Shown here piece after piece: positions 24,840 through 33,764 of a stretch of 41,121 nt of DNA. The stretch lies in NCBI RefSeq assembly GCF_947493425.1, contig NZ_CANLRP010000070.1:1-41121 (forward strand), given 5' to 3'. This DNA is from an uncultured Microscilla sp. (GTDB lineage: Bacteria; Bacteroidota; Bacteroidia; Cytophagales; Microscillaceae). Made by a program: the position numbers and the translations under genes. Under the pieces are notes generated by a model, which was given only the letters and a program-made list of their open reading frames with translations, was not told the DNA's origin and ran no database searches. The first letter of the stretch is position 1. Each line of letters opens with the position of its first letter.

Positions 24840-27710
24840 CTATTTTTTACTAGCAAGTTCTAACAATAATTGTGTCATTTGATTATTCAAAATATCATTT
24901 TCTGCCTTATTGTTATCGTTTCTCCTAGCATCTGTCCATTTATAATACAAGGCTTCATAGGTTTTCATTTGATCAATATCCAACCACATCAACTGAGTTT
25001 TGACATTTGCGGGTTTACACTCATTTACTGTGTCTCTAAACATTGATCTAAACTCTAAATCACTAAAGCGTGCTGTCCAACTAGGCAAAAGCAAAGTAGC
25101 TTGATAAGCAAAGAAACTTTCAGGCACCAAATCATCATCGTCAGAGTTTTGAATATAAAAAGCTATTTTCTCTTCATAAGACCTGATATCTTCTTTATTG
25201 GCAAGAAACTTATACACACGCTCCATTTTTTCGTGAATCTCTTGCACCGATTCATACGTTTTCAGACTAACAAACTGCATGCTCTTATCAGCTGTATGAA
25301 AATGAATTTCAAAATCACCGTCATCGCGTCTTTCTACTGAATAATGTTCATAAACATTTAAATGGGGCTCTAATTCTTTTACCTTCGTAATCCTCTCTTT
25401 AAACTCATACCTTTCAAATGAGCGCAGAAAGTTATCTCCGTTTTCATCTGTCAGATATATACCGAATTTTTTATCTTCAACATCAGGGCGTAATAATATA
25501 TGTTCAAACAAATAGAACCCTTCACTTTGTATGTTTAAGTTTCTCAGGTAATCTACCACCACCTGAACATTATTAGTAGCATCTTCTATATTATCATACT
25601 CACCAATTAACAGTGGTTGAGGACTATCAGGCTTCACAAAAACAGTACAATACTTTTCATTATTTATTGGATGTTCTCCTACCTGATAATTTTTTAGCTT
25701 AAGTCCATGCACCAAAAAAGTACTATCTATGATTTTAGTACGCATAAACACGGCTTTTTCTAGTAATTGCTGCCTATACTCTACCGTTTTCTCTGCTAGA
25801 GTAATATCACTCGTATCTATGTAGTCATAATTTTCCTCAATAATGGCTTCATTCAACCCTACCTGGTCAATATTTGTTTCATTTGTCCATTGCCTCTTTA
25901 ATCGGTTAGGGGCAGTGTTATCCAATAATTGTAGTTTACGATCGTCAAAAGGTTTTAGCAAAGGATGCTTTTTAGGCAATTCATGATGTTTTGATTCTGG
26001 GGTAAACCCAAATCCTAATAAAATGTTAATTTTTGTTTCTAAACCTGGAACATTTTCCGTTCCAATCAACTCTTTGCGATAATCATACGCTTTTGAGCGA
26101 TGCTGATTCATCTTCACCAAGTGTTCAAAGAAACGACTCTTATTTTTTATCAGGTAATTTTGATAATCTTTAGTGCGGAAATAATAGTTTTTTTGAGAGG
26201 TTGCATACCTCATATAGTCTTCGCCATGAATGGCAAGTAAAAAGTCTAAAATACGGTTACGACGGTCGATAAAGTTATCACGAGCCTGTACTAGTTTAGG
26301 CAACCCTTGCTTATAATTCAATGGGATCTTGGTTTCACCATCGACTCCATTGTCTATAAAGTCACCTTCTGATTCTCTGTACAAAGGCTCTACGTCAGGA
26401 ACAACATCTAAGTTTTGATGGAAATATGTCTGCTGTATTCCATTAGTTGTTGAGAATAAGTCTTTGACATGGGCCAATTGAGCCAAGTGGTTAGATAATA
26501 ACTGCTCAAATAATAATAAAAACCCCTTAAGTTGTTTTGCTTGGGCTTTCCTTAATTCACCACCTCCATTGGGGACACCCTGTACTCCAATACCATAAAC
26601 TTCTGGAAATAAATACTGCAAAGAGCTATAGCTTTGTATATCTAACGGGCGTCCTTCTGGCACCTCTACTTTTTCTTCGTTTTGACGATAAACTCTCTTG
26701 TGGGCAGACTCAAGTTCATTGTACTTACGCTTGGTAAGCATTAAGTCAAGAGAGTTATAAACAACATCTCCTTTATAAAAGTTAATGCTGTTTCCCCCTT
26801 GTTCTAAATTTGTATCAAAAACAAGTACTGGAATCAACGTTTTTCCTACCTCTATTTGGTTATCATGCGTTTTGCCATCTATCTGCAAGTACAAATCTTT
26901 TACACTTGATACGCCATCTATCTGCATGATGATCTTAATCACTTCAGAGATAAGTATTCTTTCAGTCTTTGGGATCAACTCTTCCTGGCGAATAAAGCCA
27001 TGTTTCAACAAAGGGCCATTGTATATTTCATCTAAGCTATACCCTTTTTCTACCATCTCTTTCAGAGAGTAAAAACTTACTGTAGGATTAAAGTACTCAT
27101 TCAGATCAAATAAAATGTGCGCCAGAATATTCTCCACCTCATCCATACGCCGAACTTCAATATCACCTTGAATATGAATAGGCAACGTATCTACAATTAC
27201 AACTTCATCTATATCTTCACATATATTACGGTTTGCGCAAAATATATCTTTAATTTGTACAGTTATTCTCTGTTGTACCTCCTCTGTTTCCAATTCGTCA
27301 TGAATATCTACATATACTTTATATAGGCCGTTTAGCGAATTTTCTAATGGGTCGGTAGGAAAAAACCAAATATTTTTCACCTCTGGTAATTCATCTAAAA
27401 TCAGCTTTCTGTAGTCGCTAATTGTCAATGAATTACAAGACAATATTTCGCTTGATTCATAAAATATTTTTTTATCTGTTGCCTTATTGTAGAGATGATC
27501 TTCAATTGCTGCATCAGCACGGCTGTTAAGCTCTACTATAGCATCACAAAGGTACTCCAGTATAGTGATACCTGGGTCGTGCGCGTTGTAATCTGTCCAA
27601 AAACCACCCGTAAGTTGTTGGATAATTTTAAGTCCTTCTTCGAATAATAATTCGCTGTTAAACCCTTTATTTTCTAATATATCGTCGGTTATGAATTGAG
27701 GCTCTGCCAT
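24840..27710 (-). CDS. eCIS baseplate protein, Afp12-like
   Basis: 956 aa. Near residues 36-58 it has GGFWTDYNAHDPGITILEY, a hallmark of Afp12-type baseplate components. The rest mixes beta-rich segments with long charged helices (about 480-680 and 800-950). It is the last gene of the LysM operon, 12 bp after the 63-aa gene, and ends at the bidirectional terminator. In Afp-like clusters this gene normally follows Afp11; here they lie about 12 kb apart in different operons. It should form the wedge together with the Afp11-like protein. Confidence 0.87.
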   Translation of the reverse strand: MAEPQFITDDILENKGFNSELLFEEGLKIIQQLTGGFWTDYNAHDPGITILEYLCDAIVELNSRADAAIEDHLYNKATDKKIFYESSEILSCNSLTISDYRKLILDELPEVKNIWFFPTDPLENSLNGLYKVYVDIHDELETEEVQQRITVQIKDIFCANRNICEDIDEVVIVDTLPIHIQGDIEVRRMDEVENILAHILFDLNEYFNPTVSFYSLKEMVEKGYSLDEIYNGPLLKHGFIRQEELIPKTERILISEVIKIIMQIDGVSSVKDLYLQIDGKTHDNQIEVGKTLIPVLVFDTNLEQGGNSINFYKGDVVYNSLDLMLTKRKYNELESAHKRVYRQNEEKVEVPEGRPLDIQSYSSLQYLFPEVYGIGVQGVPNGGGELRKAQAKQLKGFLLLFEQLLSNHLAQLAHVKDLFSTTNGIQQTYFHQNLDVVPDVEPLYRESEGDFIDNGVDGETKIPLNYKQGLPKLVQARDNFIDRRNRILDFLLAIHGEDYMRYATSQKNYYFRTKDYQNYLIKNKSRFFEHLVKMNQHRSKAYDYRKELIGTENVPGLETKINILLGFGFTPESKHHELPKKHPLLKPFDDRKLQLLDNTAPNRLKRQWTNETNIDQVGLNEAIIEENYDYIDTSDITLAEKTVEYRQQLLEKAVFMRTKIIDSTFLVHGLKLKNYQVGEHPINNEKYCTVFVKPDSPQPLLIGEYDNIEDATNNVQVVVDYLRNLNIQSEGFYLFEHILLRPDVEDKKFGIYLTDENGDNFLRSFERYEFKERITKVKELEPHLNVYEHYSVERRDDGDFEIHFHTADKSMQFVSLKTYESVQEIHEKMERVYKFLANKEDIRSYEEKIAFYIQNSDDDDLVPESFFAYQATLLLPSWTARFSDLEFRSMFRDTVNECKPANVKTQLMWLDIDQMKTYEALYYKWTDARRNDNNKAENDILNNQMTQLLLELASKK

Positions 27711-27722
27711 AAAACTTACAGG

Positions 27723-27914
27723 TTAGTCACGTGTTTGATTTTGTTGAGAATTTGGATGGTTAAGTTGTCGGTTTGCTTGCTCATTTAATTTGCCTATTAA
27801 CGCATACACATCAGCAAAAGGCATTTGTCCCAAAGCTTTGAATATGACATTTGCTTCGTCCAATGTGATTTGGAAATGAATGAGTTGACCATCACTTTCT
27901 TGTTTTTGCTGCAT
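27723..27914 (-). CDS. Small conserved-position protein between LysM connector and Afp12-like genes
   Basis: 63 aa with no signal peptide. The central part (HFQITLDEANVIFKALGQMP, then FADVYALIGKLNEQA) looks like a strand followed by two amphipathic helices. The ends are Gln/Asn-rich. Spacing is tight on both sides (6 bp from the LysM gene, 12 bp to the Afp12-like gene), so translation is probably coupled. Function unknown; a small baseplate or chaperone component is plausible. Confidence 0.7.
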   Translation of the reverse strand: MQQKQESDGQLIHFQITLDEANVIFKALGQMPFADVYALIGKLNEQANRQLNHPNSQQNQTRD

Positions 27915-27920
27915 TTTTAA

Positions 27921-28619
27921 TTAGATTGACTGTAGAGGTGGTAATATTACTTCTGTACCCTCAGACACATAGCGAGTGGTAAAACCATTAAATTTTGCCA
28001 CTGCTACATCTAGTTTAGTATCACCATATATTTCATAGCACATGTGCCTTAACCCATACCCTGCTTTTACAACCTTTACGTGGGTCAAATCAGGTGAACT
28101 TTGTTTTTGTTTTTTAGTTTCCTCGTCTGGTGAAGTATGACTACGAAATTGGCAAGATGCAGTAGCTCTGATGGGATTTCCTTTTTCATCAAACAATGTA
28201 TACTTTACAGATAAGGAAGTTAGTCTACACTCAAAAATAAACGAACCCCAGGAAATTTCTAAGTAGCCAATGTCGTGATGCGTACCACTATAACCATAAG
28301 TTAGCTTTTTAAAAGCTTCAATTTCTTCCAGCACTCCTTCATCATTCTGGTATATCATATTTGTACCATCAAAGATCAGGTCAAAGCTTACGCTTTCTGG
28401 TTGAACATTTTTAAACCTTGCCACTGGATGGGTGCTACCAGGAATCTCTATTTCATCATATTTGACATTTACAGAATAACTTAGGTTTGCAGGGTTAATT
28501 GCTACAGTGATTGAACCGTCTGACTGAATTGTGCCACCCGTCATTGTATTATCTTTCTTCAATGTTGCCCCTACATATGCCTTTCGCTGAATTTTTAGTT
28601 TGTTAGGTGTATCTGCCAT
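27921..28619 (-). CDS. LysM-containing tube-baseplate connector (Afp7-like)
   Basis: 232 aa. The N-terminal domain (about 1-165: INPANLSYSVNVKYDEIEIP, VSFDLIFDGTNMIY, FECRLTSLSVKYTLFDEKGN) is the CIS tube/gp53-like fold. A LysM-like module ends the protein (about 183-232: HVKVVKAGYGLRHMCYEIYG, then LPPLQSI). In Afp and PVC this protein joins the inner tube to the spike hub. The gene leads a three-gene operon. A -7-like motif (TATTTTTG on the minus strand, 28654-28661) lies 35 bp upstream of the ATG. Confidence 0.9.
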   Translation of the reverse strand: MADTPNKLKIQRKAYVGATLKKDNTMTGGTIQSDGSITVAINPANLSYSVNVKYDEIEIPGSTHPVARFKNVQPESVSFDLIFDGTNMIYQNDEGVLEEIEAFKKLTYGYSGTHHDIGYLEISWGSFIFECRLTSLSVKYTLFDEKGNPIRATASCQFRSHTSPDEETKKQKQSSPDLTHVKVVKAGYGLRHMCYEIYGDTKLDVAVAKFNGFTTRYVSEGTEVILPPLQSI

Positions 28620-28653
28620 ATCCTTATTGTGATTTTTACTTTGTTAGTCATAC

Positions 28654-28661
28654 CAAAAATA
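28654..28661 (-). promoter_or_regulatory. Candidate -7 element for the LysM-Afp12 operon
   Basis: Minus-strand TATTTTTG fits the Bacteroidota -7 consensus TAnnTTTG and is 35 bp before the ATG at 28619. I found no clear -33 TTTG at the right spacing, so this is tentative. Confidence 0.35.
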
Positions 28662-28733
28662 ACAGTGATTATTATACGACTTTATGCTTATTTTTCAAGT
28701 ACCAAATAGTAGCGTAGCAACGCCATTGTACTG

Positions 28734-29843
28734 CTACTTCTTTCGCCTTCTCTTTCTCTTGCGATTTCCACTTTTCTGAGGCACTACTCTCCTGTATTCT
28801 TTCTTTAACCTTGGGTTGTATTTTGGGATAAAAAACCCTAGAGAAAATGTAAAAGGGCTAATTACCATATTATCGTCTATATAACCGTAACGATAAATCA
28901 GTGGAACGTTTGCTCCTCTTTCCGAAGTCTTTACGATGTTGGTCAAACCAAAATTATATCGAAAATCAACTGTGAAGAAGCCGCCTTTAGTTTTAAGCAA
29001 AAACCCAGCACCAACCATTGCTCCAAAGTTCAGTTTTTTACGCTGAGGTGTCATGTCTTCACCCAATAGTTTAAACTCTTTCTTAGTGTCACCTATTAAA
29101 TCAGTTCTGGTAACTTCAGCTGTTGATGATAGAACTAAATCGGCAAAAACACCTGCTGTGACAAAAGGTCTGAAGCGCTTATCAGTATTACCAAATAAAT
29201 AACGTGCATATACAGGAACCTCTACCATTGATTGATTTTCTTGAAAAACTACATCAGTAAAACCAAGTAAACTCTCTGTGTGTGTATAGTTGCGGGTGGC
29301 ATAATAGGCTTCTGCTCCCAAATGTAGATTATCAGTCACAGGAATATCAAACATTCCTCCTATCAAGAAACCTACACGTGGATTAAATGTACTAGTTTTA
29401 GCGTTATCATCTACACTAAAAGCCATAGTAGATTGTGTAATGCTGTATGATACACCTAGTTTTAAACCATAAAGGTAAATAGGTTTGGTATGAAACTTAT
29501 CAAAAAGCTCTACAAACTCTGGTTGATCAGCATTCTCACCAGTACCTCTCACAGGCTTGTATTCTTTTTCTATTCTTAAAAACTCACGCATGTTATGCTC
29601 GGCCATGTCTCTATCGTCAAGATAGAGGCCACTAAGCGTAAGCAAACGATAGGCTTCTTTTTGTTTTGCTCGATCTAAGTCCTTTAAGCAATCTTTTATC
29701 AAAATTTCCACTTCGCTTACACGCCCTTCATCATAGGCTCTAGTGGCATCTTTCAGTTTATCCTTGCAGGCTTTCTCTTTTTGGGCGTATCCTGCTATAG
29801 CAAACAAACAGGCAAACAGTAAGAGATAAATTCGTTTTAACAT
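28734..29843 (-). CDS. PorT-like outer-membrane beta-barrel with TPR-like N-terminal part
   Basis: 369 aa. A signal peptide (MLKRIYLLLFACLFAIAGYAQ) is followed by a helical TPR-like segment (about 25-95: ATRAYDEGRVSEVEILIKDC, YRLLTLSGLYLDDRDMAEHN). A beta-barrel of the outer-membrane beta-barrel/PorT type follows (about 120-345) with alternating aromatic strands (LKLGVSYSITQS, VEVPVYARYLFG, GFFTVDFRYNFGL). A strongly basic C-terminal tail (KSGNRKRKRRRKK) is unusual for a barrel. It lies 114 bp before the LysM gene and 358 bp after the nSTAND gene. An outer-membrane anchor or export partner role for the eCIS is possible but not shown. Confidence 0.75.
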   Translation of the reverse strand: MLKRIYLLLFACLFAIAGYAQKEKACKDKLKDATRAYDEGRVSEVEILIKDCLKDLDRAKQKEAYRLLTLSGLYLDDRDMAEHNMREFLRIEKEYKPVRGTGENADQPEFVELFDKFHTKPIYLYGLKLGVSYSITQSTMAFSVDDNAKTSTFNPRVGFLIGGMFDIPVTDNLHLGAEAYYATRNYTHTESLLGFTDVVFQENQSMVEVPVYARYLFGNTDKRFRPFVTAGVFADLVLSSTAEVTRTDLIGDTKKEFKLLGEDMTPQRKKLNFGAMVGAGFLLKTKGGFFTVDFRYNFGLTNIVKTSERGANVPLIYRYGYIDDNMVISPFTFSLGFFIPKYNPRLKKEYRRVVPQKSGNRKRKRRRKK

Positions 29844-30201
29844 TGTAAATTATCTGGTTAGTCTTTTTTCAATTTTTCTGTAAAACTAGCATTTAGTCAA
29901 GACCAAGTTTAAGGATATATTTGCAAAATAGCGCTGCTCTTCTTCATTGCTAAAAGTCTATACAGTTCACAGAATTCAAAAGCGAACGTTGATCATTTAT
30001 AGCATCTCAACCTACTCTTTTTTACTATTCTAATAAACCTTATTCCCAATTCAATCCTTGATCAAATACGAGCATATTATACCAAACTATGTTATTTATT
30101 ATCTTAGGTAAACCCAGATAAAGGTAAGTAAATAATATTTTAAAAATATCATTTACTTACCCTGGTTATTTTCTTTTGCAGAGCAGATATAGTACAAGTT
30201 C
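29844..30201. other. Intergenic region with a long palindrome
   Basis: 358 bp between the nSTAND stop and the barrel gene start, both on the minus strand. It is AT-rich with no ORF. It contains one strong palindrome (30123-30161) and probably the promoter of the barrel gene; no convincing -7/-33 pair was found. Confidence 0.5.
30123..30161. repeat. 39-bp palindrome downstream of the nSTAND gene
   Basis: The arms start GGTAAGTAAAT and end ATTTACTTACC. The inner part (AATATTTT / AAAATAT) extends pairing to about 19 bp with a single mismatch and almost no loop. It lies 41 bp beyond the nSTAND stop. It could be a rho-independent-like terminator without a strong U-tract, or an operator for the barrel gene. 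Confidence 0.55.
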
Positions 30202-33200
30202 TTACTCTTTTTCTCTCTGCTTATGTTCAGGTTTTACTCCTGCTCCATCTTTTATACCAGAAAAAGTGCGTGCATAGTTGATGTTTTTAGACACATGACG
30301 ATTCCATTCTTTGATACTCATATTTCTTTTAACTTTCCCAGTAGACGCTATTACATCTTTCATAGCTTCTACTGTTGTTGGCCATACTCGTATTAGGTTA
30401 TCTTTACAACCAGCGAGTAACTTGGTGCCATCACCACTAAAACAAATAGACCAAACCCAATCCCGGTGGTCATTTAAAACAATGGGGGACTTACCCAAAT
30501 TCTTTAGCTCATAAATACGTACCGACTTGTCCCAACTACCAGTAGCCATTAGGGTTGCTTTACCACTATCGTTATAATTAAATGCAATATTATTAATTCG
30601 GGCAAGGTGACGAGGCAGTGATTGCTCTGTGCCCATTGAAACAGGCTTGCCATTGGCTACACTCCACAAGTACAAGAAGCCACCTTGAGTACCTGCTGCC
30701 AACCAAACTCCATCCTGACTAAACTCAAGAGAAACGATTCTATCTTGATTACTGATGGTTAGTTCATAACTTTTAGTTGTCACACGGTTGTTATAAACAA
30801 TCACATTTTTTGCCTTATTCCACGCAACTTTCTGACTATTAGCAGCCATTAAAGTAGCTTTATCTTGTGCTACAGCCTCACTTTTCCATTTACGTCCTTT
30901 TTGTTCCCAATAAGTCACTTCCCCATTGGCACTTAGCGCATACAATACATTATTTCCAGCCATTACAATCCTTCGTATTTCGCTTTGTCCTGTATTAATT
31001 CTACTTGCCATGCCAAGGCTTCCATCATTGGCAACATTGTAAAGTCTGATAGTAGCTGAGTTTCCAGCACAGGCCATTACTTTTTTACCAGGACTCAATG
31101 ATAAGGAACGGTTTACTTGCCCAGTAGTCACCAATGCAGGAACATCTACCCCAATAGACAAATCGTTTCCTACATCACACTTACGAATAGTTCCATCACT
31201 ACCTGTAGAATATATCACATTACCAAATGTGGGCTCTAGTGAGCGAATGGTAGAAAAGTGTCCTTTAAATTGATTATAGTTAGGGTCTGACAACCTTTTA
31301 ATAGCATAGTATAGTCCATCATAAATGTTAGGGTCTTGTGTCTCACCTCTGGCATTTGATTTTTTGAAAATATGATATGCTTGTTGAGCTACTAAGGCTT
31401 GTTCTATATGATCAGTTAATTGAATAGAACGCAGTCCCATTTTCTGGGCAATCACCTTTTTACTTAGATTATCGGCCGCTTGTTTGGCTTGTTCAGCTAC
31501 TCCTTTTGCTTTAGTTGCCACAATAGCACTTTGCTCTGCTTTTTTGGTGGCTGTATCTGCCAAAGCCTTGGCGGCTACTGCCCTCTGTCGTTGTTCATCC
31601 GCTGCTTTTTTCTCTTGCAATGCCCTGATTTTGGCAGCCCTTGCAAGTTTTGCACTTCTCAAAGCAGCCTTTTGGGCTTTAGTTGCTCTGTCTGCTTCTG
31701 CCAATGCTTTTCCTTGTGCTTTTTTTGCTGTTTCAGCGCTTTTTACTGCTTTTTTCTGAGCTACGGTTGCTGCTTTGGCACTTGCTACCGCCTTTTCTTT
31801 TTGGGCTTTAGCTTCTCCTAAGTTTTTGTTGGCTTCTTGCTTGGCTTCATAAGCAAAGTAAGAAGCAATCAATGCCCCTACCATAATTACACAGATAAAC
31901 GCAAATATTGCCCTGAAAATCTGCTTACGCCTTTCTGCCAATTTCTTTCGGTTGGCGATTGCCTCTTCATCAGATTTTTTACTAAAATCGAGAAAAGACA
32001 TGGTGCGCTCATACGCCGGATGGTAACGCATACCCCAAGCAAGGTTGGGCTTTTTCTCTTCCCTTTTGGCAAGGGCTAGTTTAAGGTCAGCGTCTTTCAA
32101 AAGACCACCCTGTCCCGATTGGTGATTTTCGGCAGCCATTGCCCACCCCAAATACTCTTTTACAAACTCAGCCTCTTCATCTACCCAAAAAATCAACATT
32201 CCCCAAATACGCATCAAACTCTCGTGCGAAATGTCAATCACGCTGTTTTCATCTAATGGAACTTCCTGAGGGGGCATTAATAAGGTGCGGTCAGCACGAC
32301 GAAAGTTATCAATCACTACAATACAATCTTCGATAGACTTTTCAGCTACTGCTGCTATTTCACTCAACTGGGTTGGACGACGTACACGCCTACCATCGTC
32401 TCCTTTTTGGGTGATTGCCTTAAAAATAAGCTCACAAGTCCTTTTTTGCTCATCGCTCAACTCATTGAAAGCCTCGTTTGCGTGGACTTCCAACGCAGTT
32501 TTCATTCCTCCAATAGCTTCATAATGACCAGTGTTGATAGGTTCGCCATGAATAGAGCTTTGTTCCCAGTAATCCCAAGTACGCATCAGTGCGTGTTGCA
32601 TAATAGGCAACTGATCAGCATTGTCGCCTACATCATTTAAGATTTGTTGTACCAAGCGGTCGTCAATGCTGGCTCCCATTACCTGAATAGGTCCTTCGAT
32701 TGCAGCCTTTTTCTCATTCCGGGTCATTTGTGGAATCAAGAACTGACTATTATTAATCGCGTTGGTAAGGTTAGGATATTGAGAGCAATCTCCCACAAAA
32801 TCAGAACGCATTGTAAGTGCTACATATATAGGTACATCATTCTGTTCTGTGGCAGTAAGCAACAATTTTATGAATGCTAACGTTTCTTCTGTAGTACTAG
32901 AATCAATATCTTTGAATCTGAAAAGTTCTTCAAACTGATCAACAAATATGAGGTAGTTTTTTTGATGCTTTTCATATTTGCCTTTGAAGGCATCAACCAA
33001 CCCAGTAGAGCTACTCATGAGTGTAGAATACTCTACATTAAATGTCATTTCAGCATCTAGTTCGGGGTTATTTTTTACTGCTTCGTCAGTGATGGACTGT
33101 GCCAGGTTTTTAATAGGAGACTCTCCAGGGCGAAAAGTGCATACTTCCCATTTGTTACTATAATCGGTTTGGTAATCGCCAAAAAGTGTGGGAAACAATC

Positions 33201-33417
33201 CACAATAGAGAAAAGATGATTTACCGATTCCTGATGTTCCGACAACGGCAACAAAACGGTGTTTAATTAACTTATTCAGCACCATTTCTATTTGGTTGTC
33301 GCGTCCAAAATAGAGGTGGCTTTCTTCATACTTAAATGAACGCAATCCCGGAAACGGGTTTCGTCTGTCAACTGTGTTGATAGAATTGCTGGATTGGGTA
33401 ATGGCTTGTTCAGACAT
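30202..33417 (-). CDS. nSTAND1-type NTPase with transmembrane helix, coiled coil and WD40 repeats
   Basis: 1071 aa. The nSTAND entry motif NPFPGLRSFKYEESHLYFGR (about 20-39) is followed by Walker A GTSGIGKSS (60-68) and Walker B LIFVDQFEELF (156-166). HESLMRIWG (398-406) matches the conserved late nSTAND motif. A hydrophobic helix at about 501-522 (FAFICVIMVGALIASYFAY) is followed by a long Ala/Lys/Gln coiled coil (about 523-670). WD40-like repeats fill about 705-1030. STAND NTPases are signal-switch ATPases that oligomerise on ligand sensing. Here the gene adjoins the eCIS and a vWA gene. It is not a substitute for an Afp15 AAA+ by family, but is the only NTPase in the window. Confidence 0.9.
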   Translation of the reverse strand: MSEQAITQSSNSINTVDRRNPFPGLRSFKYEESHLYFGRDNQIEMVLNKLIKHRFVAVVGTSGIGKSSFLYCGLFPTLFGDYQTDYSNKWEVCTFRPGESPIKNLAQSITDEAVKNNPELDAEMTFNVEYSTLMSSSTGLVDAFKGKYEKHQKNYLIFVDQFEELFRFKDIDSSTTEETLAFIKLLLTATEQNDVPIYVALTMRSDFVGDCSQYPNLTNAINNSQFLIPQMTRNEKKAAIEGPIQVMGASIDDRLVQQILNDVGDNADQLPIMQHALMRTWDYWEQSSIHGEPINTGHYEAIGGMKTALEVHANEAFNELSDEQKRTCELIFKAITQKGDDGRRVRRPTQLSEIAAVAEKSIEDCIVVIDNFRRADRTLLMPPQEVPLDENSVIDISHESLMRIWGMLIFWVDEEAEFVKEYLGWAMAAENHQSGQGGLLKDADLKLALAKREEKKPNLAWGMRYHPAYERTMSFLDFSKKSDEEAIANRKKLAERRKQIFRAIFAFICVIMVGALIASYFAYEAKQEANKNLGEAKAQKEKAVASAKAATVAQKKAVKSAETAKKAQGKALAEADRATKAQKAALRSAKLARAAKIRALQEKKAADEQRQRAVAAKALADTATKKAEQSAIVATKAKGVAEQAKQAADNLSKKVIAQKMGLRSIQLTDHIEQALVAQQAYHIFKKSNARGETQDPNIYDGLYYAIKRLSDPNYNQFKGHFSTIRSLEPTFGNVIYSTGSDGTIRKCDVGNDLSIGVDVPALVTTGQVNRSLSLSPGKKVMACAGNSATIRLYNVANDGSLGMASRINTGQSEIRRIVMAGNNVLYALSANGEVTYWEQKGRKWKSEAVAQDKATLMAANSQKVAWNKAKNVIVYNNRVTTKSYELTISNQDRIVSLEFSQDGVWLAAGTQGGFLYLWSVANGKPVSMGTEQSLPRHLARINNIAFNYNDSGKATLMATGSWDKSVRIYELKNLGKSPIVLNDHRDWVWSICFSGDGTKLLAGCKDNLIRVWPTTVEAMKDVIASTGKVKRNMSIKEWNRHVSKNINYARTFSGIKDGAGVKPEHKQREKE

Positions 33418-33764
33418 GATAATAAACTTACTTATTTGATCTGTTAGTTACTTTGATGTACCTGATTTTATTATGTACAAGAAAAAGAAAACTTTTGGTC
33501 AGTTTTAAAATAGCATTGGCAAATTTACCACAAAAAAAAGAATTTACGGGTTAAAATTAGCAAAAAACTAATACTTGTATATAACTCTTCAATTTTGCAC
33601 CATTTACTACATGCAAAAACTGTGTCTAATCTGTTTTTTTTAAACTTAAAAAGCTTTTTTTACTTTATAAGTTATCACAGATCACCACCAGAAGAGTTAC
33701 CGCAACGATGTATTATACAATTATAAAGACACCTCCTACTGTTTTGTACTCATTTTTAATCATA
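33418..33764. other. Intergenic region upstream of the nSTAND gene
   Basis: 347 bp between the vWA stop and the nSTAND start (same strand). It is rich in A/T tracts. A minus-strand -7-like TAAATTTG (33520-33527) lies about 103 bp upstream of the nSTAND ATG. No ORF or clear terminator is seen. Confidence 0.35.

Noticed and set aside
7971..28619. Type VI secretion system or R-type tailocin/prophage
   Set aside because: No TssJLM membrane complex, ClpV, TssA, holin, lysin or phage regulator is visible, while LysM connector, DUF4255, DUF5908 and CIS tape-measure proteins fit an eCIS.
31480..31821. Cys/Phe- or Ala-rich frames opposite the nSTAND coiled coil
   Set aside because: They are antisense shadows of the Ala/Lys-rich coiled-coil coding sequence.
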